Positions 1 to 6,978 of a DNA stretch of 64,000 nucleotides are shown one piece after another; positions within the stretch are counted from its first letter, which is position 1, and every line of letters begins with the position of its first letter. Position numbers and translations under genes: made by a program. Origin of the DNA: VRUE01 sp963718775 (GTDB taxonomy: Bacteria > Actinomycetota > Thermoleophilia > Solirubrobacterales > 70-9); contig OY970377.1 of the NCBI GenBank assembly GCA_963718775.1, positions 62,001 to 126,000 of the forward strand, read 5' to 3'. Under the pieces are notes generated by a model. The model was not told the DNA's origin, did no database searches, and saw only the letters and a program-made list of their open reading frames with translations.

Positions 1-61
1 GGTGATCTACATCCTCCGCTACGCGACCGTTCAGTCGGCATTTCTGGGGTCTGCTGGATGA
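1..61 (+). CDS. 3' end of an unidentified phage gene (partial)
   Basis: Only the last 19 codons are visible, reading VIYILRYATVQSAFLGSAG before TGA at 59-61. The stop overlaps the next ATG as ATGA, the same tight coupling seen through the following phage genes, so this is probably the upstream member of the same late operon. The fragment is too short to assign a function. Confidence 0.5.
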   Translation, partial: VIYILRYATVQSAFLGSAG

Positions 62-723
62 GCGATCTGCCCACCTGGCCGCCTGACCCGCCGGCACCGG
101 TGGCGCCGCACGCTGCCTCTCACGCAACGGGCGGCGACGATGAGATTTCGCCCGCCTCGATAGGGGCGGCCACGCAAGCCGAAGTCGCGGCAAAGCAGGA
201 TTCGGCGACCGCGGCGACGGACGCGGAGCTCGCCGCCCACCAGGCAGACACCACAGCCGTTCACGGGATCGCTGACACTGCGGCCTTGGCCACGAAAGCC
301 GAAGTCGCGGCAAAGCAGGATTCGGCGACCGCGGCGACGGACGCGGAGCTCGCCGCCCACGAGGCAGACACCACAGCCGTTCACGGGATCGCTGACACCT
401 CCAAATTGGCGACGACCGCGTCACCCGGCGTGATGCCTGCGGTGATCGGGTGCCTTGCCAGGAAGACGGCCGGCCAGGAAATCAAAAAAGAAATCGTCAC
501 CGTCCTCTCTTGGTCGGGCACTGTCTACGACGACGGCGACTGCTGGGTTGTGGGCAACCCGACCCGCCTCACTGTCCCTGCTGGGCAGGGAGGTCTTTAC
601 GCGATCCAGTGGACGACGACGATCCTGCCTTCGTCGCTCAGCGGCGAGAAGGAGATATGGCTGCGGCTGAACGGCAATGAAAACCTGCGGATAGCCACGC
701 AGGACTTCATCGGACCCCGCTGA
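58..723 (+). CDS. Phage tail-fibre-like protein, N-terminal part of a frameshifted C1q-like protein
   Basis: Encodes 221 residues. The N-terminus is Pro-rich (LPTWPPDPPAP), followed by two copies of a 40-residue unit containing EVAAKQDSATAATDAELAAH and VHGIADT, then a globular beta region with GGLYAIQWTTTI. Short Ala-rich repeats followed by a C1q/TNF-like beta sandwich are common in actinophage tail fibres, which bind the host surface. The expected last strands of that domain (VRLSAGDYVE) are in the next frame at 725-877. Dropping one C from the CCCC run at 715-718 would join the two frames. Assignment to a tail protein is by architecture and neighbours (endolysin downstream), not by a recognised family name. 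Confidence 0.6.
   Translation: MSDLPTWPPDPPAPVAPHAASHATGGDDEISPASIGAATQAEVAAKQDSATAATDAELAAHQADTTAVHGIADTAALATKAEVAAKQDSATAATDAELAAHEADTTAVHGIADTSKLATTASPGVMPAVIGCLARKTAGQEIKKEIVTVLSWSGTVYDDGDCWVVGNPTRLTVPAGQGGLYAIQWTTTILPSSLSGEKEIWLRLNGNENLRIATQDFIGPR
171..410 (+). repeat. Two tandem 120-bp units inside the tail-fibre gene
   Basis: Units 171-290 and 291-410. Bases 181-240 and 301-360 are identical, and 242-278 match 362-398. The period is exactly 40 codons, so copy-number change would keep the reading frame. This is a recent duplication lengthening the stalk region of the fibre. Confidence 0.9.
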
Positions 724-724
724 C

Positions 725-877
725 ATGCAGACGATCACGGCGATCGTGCGGCTCAGCGCCGGCGACTACGTGGAGTGCTGCGCTTACCTCGAAACCGCGG
801 CTGCCGGTGAATTTGCTGACGACGAATACGAAGCTGGCGATGACCTGCAGCGCGTCACCTTCGAGCGGATTCGCTGA
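725..877 (+). CDS. C-terminal strands of the C1q-like tail protein (separate 50-codon frame)
   Basis: Starts ATG at 725 and reads 50 residues with TAIVRLSAGDYVECCAYLE, ending VTFERIR. The run LSAGDYVE is the typical penultimate strand of C1q-like heads, where the upstream protein (58-723) is missing it, so this is best read as the continuation of that protein after a +1 shift at the C run at 715-718. It could be expressed alone from its ATG, or by programmed frameshifting. It overlaps the next start as TGATG. Confidence 0.5.
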   Translation: MQTITAIVRLSAGDYVECCAYLETAAAGEFADDEYEAGDDLQRVTFERIR

Positions 878-1167
878 TGCCCAACTTCGAGGGCACGGTC
901 GTCAACCAACCGAGCACCAATAGCTGGCAGGTGCTTAGCTGCCCCGGCACGGTACGTCTCACATTCCAGGTCGCCAACGCAGGGATCATCTACCAGCTGG
1001 GTACCGGTTTCCCGGCGCCAGTCTTCGACGCCAAGGAGCAGCCGCTTCTCCCGGGCTTCCATCCGCGCGAGCGTGCAGTCGACGCAGTGCGGTTCAAATC
1101 GCTGGCAGCTGGCAGCCCGGCCCAGGTCTCGATCGAGACAGCCACCGGGGCGGAGATCGGATCGTGA
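877..1167 (+). CDS. Small phage structural protein, function unknown
   Basis: 96 residues, beginning MPNFEGTVVNQPSTNSW. It is rich in beta-type sequence, with no membrane segment and no catalytic motif that I recognise. It is coupled to both neighbours: its ATG overlaps the previous stop and its stop TGA (1165-1167) overlaps the next GTG. The position between the fibre gene and the next tail-tip gene suggests a baseplate or fibre-associated protein. This is inference from context only. Confidence 0.45.
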   Translation: MPNFEGTVVNQPSTNSWQVLSCPGTVRLTFQVANAGIIYQLGTGFPAPVFDAKEQPLLPGFHPRERAVDAVRFKSLAAGSPAQVSIETATGAEIGS

Positions 1168-1811
1168 GCGACAGCTCCTCGCCCCTGATGGGGATGCTGG
1201 TGGCGCCCGACGGGACGATCACCTACGACTTCAACGGGAACGTCCACGCGGACGCTTTCATTCTCGACGAGACCAACGCTGGCTTCATCGGCGATAAACC
1301 CACTGAAGTGGGTGAGCCCGGCGAGGAAGGCGACCCCAGGGAAAGCCCCGTTACGGAGAACGTGTTGTGGCTCGATGAGAGCGGCGAGATTCGAGAGCGG
1401 GTGACGGGCTATCGATACGAGTTCGTTGGCGACCCTAACCGGGAGCATGTGCTTGAGGCCTATGCCGAGACCCGGATCGTGGCCTCGGCCGGAGAAGAGC
1501 TACGGGTTCTCCTGGATGCTCTTGGGCGGTCGAGTTTTGTCCAGGCTGCGAACGAGGCGGTGGGCTTCAAGATCGCGTGCGGCGTCTGCACGTTCCCATT
1601 TACGGGGGGCGAATTCTCGACCTTCAAAACGATCGAACACGGCCTCGATGTAGTGCCGATCGCGGTGGTCTGCACGCCGCAGGACACAAGCATTTCGCCC
1701 GGGGTTGACAACTTCGCCAAAAAAACCTTTCGGGTGAATGGTCGCTACCGGAACAACGTAACCGGGACCGGCACGGGAACCTGGATTGCGATCGGAATCA
1801 AGACTGAATGA
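1164..1811 (+). CDS. Phage tail-tip / receptor-binding-like protein
   Basis: 215 residues from a GTG start that overlaps the preceding stop. The first third contains VAPDGTITYDFNGNVHADAF, an acidic linker follows (GEPGEEGDPRESP), and the C-terminal part has IEHGLDVVPIAVVCTPQ and TGTGTWIAIGIK. The pattern HGL-x2-VP-x2-V is typical of small beta-sandwich domains at the ends of phage tail proteins, which contact the host. I cannot assign a named family. A clear ribosome-binding stretch precedes the next small gene, so this is the end of the tightly overlapped group. Confidence 0.45.
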   Translation: MSDSSSPLMGMLVAPDGTITYDFNGNVHADAFILDETNAGFIGDKPTEVGEPGEEGDPRESPVTENVLWLDESGEIRERVTGYRYEFVGDPNREHVLEAYAETRIVASAGEELRVLLDALGRSSFVQAANEAVGFKIACGVCTFPFTGGEFSTFKTIEHGLDVVPIAVVCTPQDTSISPGVDNFAKKTFRVNGRYRNNVTGTGTGTWIAIGIKTE

Positions 1812-1822
1812 GGGGGTGAATC

Positions 1823-1912
1823 ATGCCCAAGCCGAAGGGCCACAAGGCCAAGTGCGGCTGCCCAGTCTGCCGCCGGGTGAAGCGCAAAGGCCGCCGACGC
1901 CGCAAGCGCTAG
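1823..1912 (+). CDS. 29-residue basic protein with a CxCxxC cluster
   Basis: ATG at 1823 preceded by AGGGGGTGA, a strong ribosome-binding site. The product begins MPKPKGHKAKCGCPVCRRV and ends in a run of Lys/Arg. Three cysteines in CGCPVC followed by 13 mostly basic residues suggest a metal-binding, nucleic-acid-contacting mini-protein. It lies between the tail genes and the lysis genes. Function unknown; the good ribosome-binding site is the main argument that it is real. Confidence 0.5.
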   Translation: MPKPKGHKAKCGCPVCRRVKRKGRRRRKR

Positions 1913-1974
1913 CAGCTGCTCGAGCAACGTAATACGTCCGACGTCGCCGGTCGGCTCAACCGAAAGGAACCACC

Positions 1975-2262
1975 GTGCGGAAGCCCGGATACCTGACGAG
2001 CGAGTTCTGGCTCGTCTTCACCACCCTGACCCTGACCAACCTCGGCGCCCTGCCGGTGCCGGAAGGCCAACGCTGGATCGTCACGCTCGGCGGCATTGTC
2101 GGCTACGCGCTCGCCCGCGCGATCGCCAAGGTTGGCGGCCCCTCGATCGAAGCCGAGCAGCTGCCGGTGCACCCGGCCGACGTTGCGAGTGGCCAGGCAC
2201 AGAAGCGCGAGCTCGCGAAGGACGCTAAGCGCGCCCAGGGCGACAGGGCCGGGCGCCGATGA
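1975..2262 (+). CDS. Small phage membrane protein, holin-like
   Basis: 95 residues from GTG at 1975. One or two hydrophobic segments (EFWLVFTTLTLTNLGALPVP and WIVTLGGIVGYALARAI) are followed by a charged tail rich in Lys/Arg/Asp. The gene overlaps the endolysin start as ATGA at 2259-2262. A one-or-two-helix protein directly before an endolysin is the usual position of a holin, which makes the membrane lesion that lets the endolysin out. Holin families are too divergent to name this one from sequence alone. Confidence 0.55.
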   Translation: MRKPGYLTSEFWLVFTTLTLTNLGALPVPEGQRWIVTLGGIVGYALARAIAKVGGPSIEAEQLPVHPADVASGQAQKRELAKDAKRAQGDRAGRR

Positions 2263-2843
2263 GGCGGCCCCCCGAGATCCGCCGGGGCGAGCGGCTCCGC
2301 CCGCGGGTGCGGTTGCGGACCAGCTCGCCGAACGTCAGCGAGCGGTTGTCGGTGCCGCTCAACCTGCTCGTCCTCCACTCGACCGAGAGTCACAACCGTC
2401 CAGGCGACTCCGACCTCGCCGGCGTCGCTGGCTGGTTCGACAATCCAAGCGCTGACGCGAGCTGCCATGTCGTGGTCGACGCGGACGGGCACAGCGCCCG
2501 CTGCGTGCCCGATCGCCTGAAAGCGTGGCAAGTCGGCACCTACAACTCGGCGGCCTTGGGCATCGAGCAGATCGGCTTTGCTTCGCAGGGCTGGTTTGCC
2601 TGGCGGAAGTCCTGGCGGCAGATGCGCGAGTCGGCCCGCTGGCTCGCTCACTGGTCAATCCGCTACGGGATCCCGCTGCGGCGGGCGACCGTCGCCGGCG
2701 GCGCCGTCGTTCGCTCAGGCGTCACCACGCACGCCGAGCTCGGCGTCGAGGGCGGGGGGCACCACGACCCCGGCCCGTTCCCGTTCCACCGCGTCCTGTG
2801 GCTTGCGCGGGCTTATCGCGCCGCCCTCCTCGCGCGGACGTGA
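2259..2843 (+). CDS. N-acetylmuramoyl-L-alanine amidase (phage endolysin)
   Basis: 194 residues of the Amidase_2/PGRP fold, which cleaves the MurNAc-L-Ala bond of peptidoglycan at the end of phage infection. Likely zinc ligands are His40 (LVLHSTES), His158 (TTHAE) and Asp170 (HHDPGPFPF). The middle strand SCHVVVDADG and the core IEQIGF also fit. There is no signal peptide and no separate wall-binding domain, so release would depend on a holin; candidates lie on both sides. It overlaps both neighbours (ATGA at the start, GTGA at the stop). The N-terminal 30 residues are Arg-rich. Confidence 0.85.
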   Translation: MRRPPEIRRGERLRPRVRLRTSSPNVSERLSVPLNLLVLHSTESHNRPGDSDLAGVAGWFDNPSADASCHVVVDADGHSARCVPDRLKAWQVGTYNSAALGIEQIGFASQGWFAWRKSWRQMRESARWLAHWSIRYGIPLRRATVAGGAVVRSGVTTHAELGVEGGGHHDPGPFPFHRVLWLARAYRAALLART

Positions 2844-3058
2844 CGATCCCGCTTCTGGCCGCCCTGCCAGCGTGGGCACAGGTGACGATCGCCCTGGCGG
2901 TGCCGCTGAATACCCTCATTGGCGTTGTCGGGGTGATCGCCGCCCGTCGCATCGTGTGGCGCTCACGTAGGGCACAGGGCCGCATGCGTCAACAAGGACG
3001 GCGGATCGCTGAGCTGGAAGAGGAGCTGGGTAGCCGGCGGAACGGGGCGGGCGCCTAG
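2840..3058 (+). CDS. Second small phage membrane protein with a cytoplasmic coiled coil
   Basis: 72 residues from GTG at 2840, overlapping the amidase stop. One hydrophobic helix (QVTIALAVPLNTLIGVVGVI) is followed by a strongly basic linker (RRIVWRSRRAQGRMR) and a short heptad-like end (RIAELEEELG). A membrane helix plus coiled coil next to an endolysin fits a second holin, antiholin or spanin-like helper. The exact role cannot be told from sequence. Confidence 0.5.
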   Translation: MTIPLLAALPAWAQVTIALAVPLNTLIGVVGVIAARRIVWRSRRAQGRMRQQGRRIAELEEELGSRRNGAGA

Positions 3059-3210
3059 CGCGGCTTCTTGCCGCTGCCCTGGGGGAAGAATGCATCCACG
3101 GCAATCTTGCCGGCGGCCCACGCAAGGTTGCCCAGGAATACGCCGCTGCCGATGACGAGAGCTGCGCCCAAAGGCGTTAGTTCAACGAAGAGATCGGGCA
3201 CGGCGGGCAC
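3055..3210 (-). CDS. Possible small membrane protein, antisense to the lysis cassette end
   Basis: GTG at 3210, 51 residues, with a hydrophobic middle (LGAALVIGSGVFLGNLAW) and a polar end QGSGKKPR. Its stop shares CTAG with the stop of the plus-strand gene at 3058. The start has only a weak ribosome-binding site. It may be another lysis-related membrane peptide read in the opposite direction, or a chance frame. Confidence 0.3.
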   Translation of the reverse strand: MPAVPDLFVELTPLGAALVIGSGVFLGNLAWAAGKIAVDAFFPQGSGKKPR

Positions 3211-3257
3211 CCTACAGCAACTGATTCCGTCCGGCGCGGCCTAAACACTGCCGGTCG

Positions 3258-3956
3258 ATGGCTACTGCATTAGCCAACGACCGGCTTACGAATCGTAAGC
3301 GCGCGACCGGCGAGAACCGCTGGGGTCCGCTGAACCTGGAAGAGGTTGGCGAGGCCCTGCAGGGGACCAGGGAGAGAACGCTGCGGCGCGACTGCCTGGA
3401 GTCCCGAGATCGCGCCTATCGGTGGTGCGTGCGCAAGGCCCTCGGAGAGGGCAACCTGCGGTTCAGGACCACGATTACGCAGGCTGCTCGCGGCATGGGC
3501 TATCCGGTCGAGGGCGATCGCCGTGAAGACGAGCAGCGCTTTGGCAACAACGTCCGCCGGTGCCTCAACGACCTCCAAGCCGCGGGGCTGATTCAATGGG
3601 GTGGCGTGAAACGGCCAAACGGCCAGTGGCGCTGTATCGAGGTCTGCATGCCCGATAACCCCCAGCAACGCACGATAATGGTGGTTATGTCTACTTATGA
3701 GTCTCAGCCTGCGTCGGAGAGGGCAGATTCGAGCGCCTCGGTCGATTCGGGGGTGCCGAGCGGTTGCAGGCCGCTAGTGCCGGGCCCTTCGACTGCGAAC
3801 GACGGCGTGCCGCTGAAGCCGAGCCGTTCGGCTTCAGCTGTGGTGGCGGCGACCTCGTCGAGCACGCGCTTGCTCTTGCGGTCGCTGTTCCACTTGGCGA
3901 TGTCGGGCACGCCGGCGCCCCTGGCGATCGAGGTCAGGAATTCGTCGGTCACGTAG
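3258..3956 (+). CDS. Phage DNA-binding protein, winged-helix-like, with an antisense tail
   Basis: The first 150 residues look like a genuine protein: basic helices (RLTNRKRATGENRWG), then VRRCLNDLQAAGLIQWG followed by VKRPNGQWR, the recognition helix and wing of a winged-helix domain. A replication or regulatory role in the phage is likely. From about base 3700 the frame runs antisense through the last 84 codons of the dsbA-like gene (stop at 3704-3706), and that part has low-complexity Ser/Ala content. I therefore take the authentic protein to end near 3690 and the rest to be readthrough across the prophage-chromosome junction. Confidence 0.5.
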   Translation: MATALANDRLTNRKRATGENRWGPLNLEEVGEALQGTRERTLRRDCLESRDRAYRWCVRKALGEGNLRFRTTITQAARGMGYPVEGDRREDEQRFGNNVRRCLNDLQAAGLIQWGGVKRPNGQWRCIEVCMPDNPQQRTIMVVMSTYESQPASERADSSASVDSGVPSGCRPLVPGPSTANDGVPLKPSRSASAVVAATSSSTRLLLRSLFHLAMSGTPAPLAIEVRNSSVT

Positions 3957-4468
3957 TCGGTGCGCTCGCTGCCCTGGTTCTTGTAGAAGAGCTCGACGAA
4001 GTTCCAGCCGCGTCCCTGCTCGCCGGCGGCGATCGCGGCGGCGCCGGCTGGTATCGACCGCGCGTCGATGATCTTGAAGTTGCGGAAGTCGAGCTTGGCT
4101 TCACCGCTGCGCACCTGGTTTTCGACAATGGGTGGCAGGATTTCTGCGGCGTAGCCTTTGCAGACCGGGCACTGCAGGTCGCCGAACTCGACCAGCATCA
4201 CCTTTGCGCTGGGCTCGCCGAGCACCAGGCCGTCCTGCGCGATGCCGCTGAGCTGCTGCTTCACTTCGGCGACGCCCTCGAGGTCGCTGTCGCCGCCGCT
4301 GCTTTGGTTTTGGCTGACGACGATCAGCACCGCGACGACGACAAGCGCCAGGAAGGCCGCAGCGCTGCCGAGCTTGATCAGGCGCTGGCGGCGCTCCGCG
4401 GCGCCGGCCTGCTCGTCCTCGTGAAGCCGCTCTTCGCGACGCGCTTCTCGATCCTTGCGACCGCTCAC
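3704..4468 (-). CDS. Membrane-anchored thioredoxin-fold disulfide oxidoreductase (DsbA-like)
   Basis: 254 residues. A charged cytoplasmic N-terminus (RKDREARREERL) is followed by one membrane helix (about 32-51), so the catalytic domain faces outward. The active site is Cys100-Pro-Val-Cys103 in EFGDLQCPVCKGYA, and a cis-Pro loop appears as FSGTPSFAV. It would insert or shuffle disulfides in exported proteins. The start overlaps the stop of the VKOR gene by four bases, so the pair is co-translated and the neighbour is the likely re-oxidising partner. Its 3' end abuts the prophage. Confidence 0.85.
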   Translation of the reverse strand: MSGRKDREARREERLHEDEQAGAAERRQRLIKLGSAAAFLALVVVAVLIVVSQNQSSGGDSDLEGVAEVKQQLSGIAQDGLVLGEPSAKVMLVEFGDLQCPVCKGYAAEILPPIVENQVRSGEAKLDFRNFKIIDARSIPAGAAAIAAGEQGRGWNFVELFYKNQGSERTDYVTDEFLTSIARGAGVPDIAKWNSDRKSKRVLDEVAATTAEAERLGFSGTPSFAVEGPGTSGLQPLGTPESTEALESALSDAG

Positions 4469-4893
4469 GGCTCTCTACCCACGTAGACGAGCATGCGCGT
4501 CGCATTGGCAGCAAAGAGCAGCGTCATCAGCACGGCGCTGGCCACACACCACTGGCAGATCGCCTCGATCGTGAAGAGCTCCAGATAGGTCAGGTAGAGG
4601 CTGAAGGCGAAGCCGATCAGCGCCACGGCGAACCCCGTCATGCGAGCGCCGTCGCCGCGCAGCAGCGCGCAGGCGAGCAGCAACACGTAGCCGACGATGC
4701 CGAAGATCGCCACGTTGACGCCGAGCAGATGCGAGTAGGAGCTTTCGGCGACGGTCTGGCAGCCGTGGCCTCCGGCGATGCAGACCGGCGAGCCTCCACC
4801 GGAGTCGGCGATCGCGATGTAGGTGGCGACGCCGATGCCGAAGCTGGCGAGGAACGTCCCGATCCCCCGCAATGTCCCCTCGGCCGGCTTCAT
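4465..4893 (-). CDS. Vitamin K epoxide reductase (VKOR) family protein
   Basis: 142 residues with four hydrophobic helices. The hallmark residues are all present: loop cysteines Cys38 and Cys45 (SPVCIAGGHGCQTV), the conserved Ser near 52, and the CxxC Cys113-Cys116 (AICQWCVAS). Bacterial VKOR proteins re-oxidise DsbA-like proteins using quinone. There is no fused thioredoxin domain; that domain is encoded by the overlapping next gene, so the system is split in two proteins. Confidence 0.9.
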   Translation of the reverse strand: MKPAEGTLRGIGTFLASFGIGVATYIAIADSGGGSPVCIAGGHGCQTVAESSYSHLLGVNVAIFGIVGYVLLLACALLRGDGARMTGFAVALIGFAFSLYLTYLELFTIEAICQWCVASAVLMTLLFAANATRMLVYVGREP

Positions 4894-4916
4894 GCGCGGG
4901 ACGCTAGTGGAAGCGG

Positions 4917-5756
4917 CTATGGAGAAGCTAAGTCCGCCGCGAAGGCGGCAATCTCGCGCGAGAGCCGGCCCCCCTGCCAGGCCAGCGGCGAGCGCCCCTC
5001 GGCCTCGCTGATCAGGCGCGCCCGCGGCAATCGCTCCGCGTAGGCGCGGGCGGTCTCGTAGGGGTGGCCGGGGTCGGCGTCGTCATGGCTCGCCACGACC
5101 AGAGCCGGGACGTCGAGGCCCTCCAGCTCGTCGAGGCTCTCGAAGGGCCGCGAGCGCGGCAGCTCATGCAGGGCAGCGACCAGGGCATCGAGGTGGCGGT
5201 GGCGCAGCATGCGCTCGCGGGTGAAGCGCAGGACCGAGTCGCGCCAGGCCGGGTCGATGCTCTGATTGCGGTCGACGTAGTCGACGAAGCCGTCGACGCC
5301 ATCCTTCTCCAGCGCCGTGGCGAGGCCATCCCAGTAGTCCAGCGACTCGGCCGCGATGCTGCCGTCGTAGGCCGGTCCGATCACGACCAGACCGGCGACG
5401 CGCGCGGGATTGCGCAATGCGAAGGCGACCGCCGTGTGGGCGCCCATCGAGTGGCCGGCGAGGACGACAGGCCCCTCTCCTGCCTCGGCCGCGACCACCG
5501 CTTCCAGGTCGTCGACCAGCCGCGAGTATCCATAACCCTGGCCCCCGGGAGCCGGATCGGACTCGCCATGGCCGCGGGCGTCGTAGGCGATGACGGTGTG
5601 AGCTGCGCGCTCGAGCCGGCGCGAGCCGTGGACGACTGAGCCGCGGGTCGCGGTGATCCCGTGGCAGAGCACGATCGCCGGCCCCTCCCCCGCTGTCTCA
5701 CCGCGGATCGCGGGCGCCTCGCCGACGCTGAAGGCGCGCGACTCGGCGCCGGCCAT
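4917..5756 (-). CDS. Alpha/beta hydrolase
   Basis: 279 residues from ATG at 5756, which shares its A with the prx stop. The nucleophile elbow is GHSMG (Ser103), with an oxyanion segment LCHGITATRG and a possible acid in SHDDADPGHPYE. The region where the catalytic His usually sits reads AEGRSPLAWQGGRL and contains no His, so either His comes from elsewhere (for example DPGHP) or activity is altered. Substrate unknown. It is the last gene of a prx-hydrolase pair. Confidence 0.75.
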   Translation of the reverse strand: MAGAESRAFSVGEAPAIRGETAGEGPAIVLCHGITATRGSVVHGSRRLERAAHTVIAYDARGHGESDPAPGGQGYGYSRLVDDLEAVVAAEAGEGPVVLAGHSMGAHTAVAFALRNPARVAGLVVIGPAYDGSIAAESLDYWDGLATALEKDGVDGFVDYVDRNQSIDPAWRDSVLRFTRERMLRHRHLDALVAALHELPRSRPFESLDELEGLDVPALVVASHDDADPGHPYETARAYAERLPRARLISEAEGRSPLAWQGGRLSREIAAFAADLASP

Positions 5757-6208
5757 CAAGCCAGCGCGGCGAGGGCCTGCTCGAGATCGTCGACCGACTC
5801 GAAGCTGAGGCCGACCAGCGTCACCTTGCGGTGACGAATGATCCCCTCCTCGTCGATGACGAAGACGGCTCGCCGCACCATCGGCCCGGCGAGCACTCCG
5901 TAGGCCTTGGCGACCTGCTTGTCCTCGTCGGCGAGCAGCGGCACGTTGAGGCGCTTCTCCTCGGTGAAGCGCTCATGCGACTCGACCGACTGGGGAGAGA
6001 TGCCGAGGACGTCGGCGCCAAGCTCGTCGAGGCGCTCGCCCTGATCGCGGTAGGAGCAGAACTGCTTGGTGCAGACCGCCGTGAAGTCGCCGGGATAGAA
6101 GGCGAGGATCAGCTTGCGACCGCGGTAGTCGGCGAGCCTGTAGGTCTTGCTGCCGGTGCCGGGAAGCTCGAAGTCGGGCGCTGCGTCTCCTACGTCGACC
6201 TTGGCCAT
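5756..6208 (-). CDS. Peroxiredoxin, PrxQ/BCP type
   Basis: 150 residues, the full length of the family. Peroxidatic Cys46 sits in FYPGDFTAVCTKQFCSYRD with a resolving Cys51 five residues later, the spacing typical of PrxQ enzymes that form an intramolecular disulfide. It reduces hydroperoxides in the cytoplasm with thioredoxin as donor. The TGATG junction couples it to the downstream hydrolase. Confidence 0.9.
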   Translation of the reverse strand: MAKVDVGDAAPDFELPGTGSKTYRLADYRGRKLILAFYPGDFTAVCTKQFCSYRDQGERLDELGADVLGISPQSVESHERFTEEKRLNVPLLADEDKQVAKAYGVLAGPMVRRAVFVIDEEGIIRHRKVTLVGLSFESVDDLEQALAALA

Positions 6209-6237
6209 CGGCTCAGACTAGTGCAGCGTGGCCGCTG

Positions 6238-6927
6238 CTAGCCCTTCTCGATCGTGATCTTGTCGATCAGCACCGTCTGTTTGGGTTTTTCTTCCGGGGT
6301 GCCGAGCTGGTCGATGCGGGCGACGACGTCATAGCCCTCGCTGACCTTTCCGATCAAAGCGTATTCGGGCGGCAGCCCGGCGTCGGGGGCGGTGACGACG
6401 TAGAACTGGCTCCCCGAGGTGCCGGGAGGCTCGGCGGAGCTCTTGGCCATCGCCACGATGCCCTTGGTGTAGGAGAGGTTCGCCGGTGGCTTCTCGACGA
6501 CGCTGTAGCCCGGTCCGCCGGTACCGGTGCCGAGCGGGTCGCCGCCCTGGATGACGAACCCGGGCGCGATGCGATGGAAAGTGAGGTCGTCGTAGAAGCC
6601 TTCGTCGGAGAGGAAGACGAAGGAGTTGACCGTCTTCGGCGCTCGCTCCGTGTCGAGGGCGATCGAGAAGCTGCCGCAGCTCGTCTCGACCACCGCGGTC
6701 AGCGCTTCGCCGCTCTTCACCGTCTGCTTGGGCGTCTTGAAGCTGACCTTCTTCGGCGCTGGCGCTTCCACTTCCCTGCAGCCGCCGCTGCTCGTGGTGG
6801 CGGTCGACTCGTCGCTGCCGCTATCGCTATCGCCGCTGCGGCCGATCAGGATCGCCGCGACGACGCCGATCGCGACAAGCGCGAAGACGGCGAGGATGAT
6901 CAAGCGACGGTCGGGCCCCTCCTGCAT
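6238..6927 (-). CDS. Membrane-anchored peptidyl-prolyl isomerase, cyclophilin type
   Basis: 229 residues from ATG at 6927. The N-terminus has a membrane helix (LIILAVFALVAIGVVAAIL) and a Ser/Asp-rich linker, then a cyclophilin domain with FHRIAPGFVIQGGDP, GTGGPGYS and SGSQFYVV. It would assist folding of exported proteins at the outer face of the membrane. The long open frame upstream on the same strand is antisense to other genes and is not part of this protein. Confidence 0.85.
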   Translation of the reverse strand: MQEGPDRRLIILAVFALVAIGVVAAILIGRSGDSDSGSDESTATTSSGGCREVEAPAPKKVSFKTPKQTVKSGEALTAVVETSCGSFSIALDTERAPKTVNSFVFLSDEGFYDDLTFHRIAPGFVIQGGDPLGTGTGGPGYSVVEKPPANLSYTKGIVAMAKSSAEPPGTSGSQFYVVTAPDAGLPPEYALIGKVSEGYDVVARIDQLGTPEEKPKQTVLIDKITIEKG

Positions 6928-6978
6928 CGGCGGGATCCTAGGACATTCGCGGTCCTCGGCAGTTGCGATCATCGGCTC

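Noticed and set aside
6209..6237. Hairpin GCAGCG-TGGC-CGCTGC between prx and the cyclophilin gene as a terminator
   Set aside because: Only a six-base stem and no T run; too weak to call.
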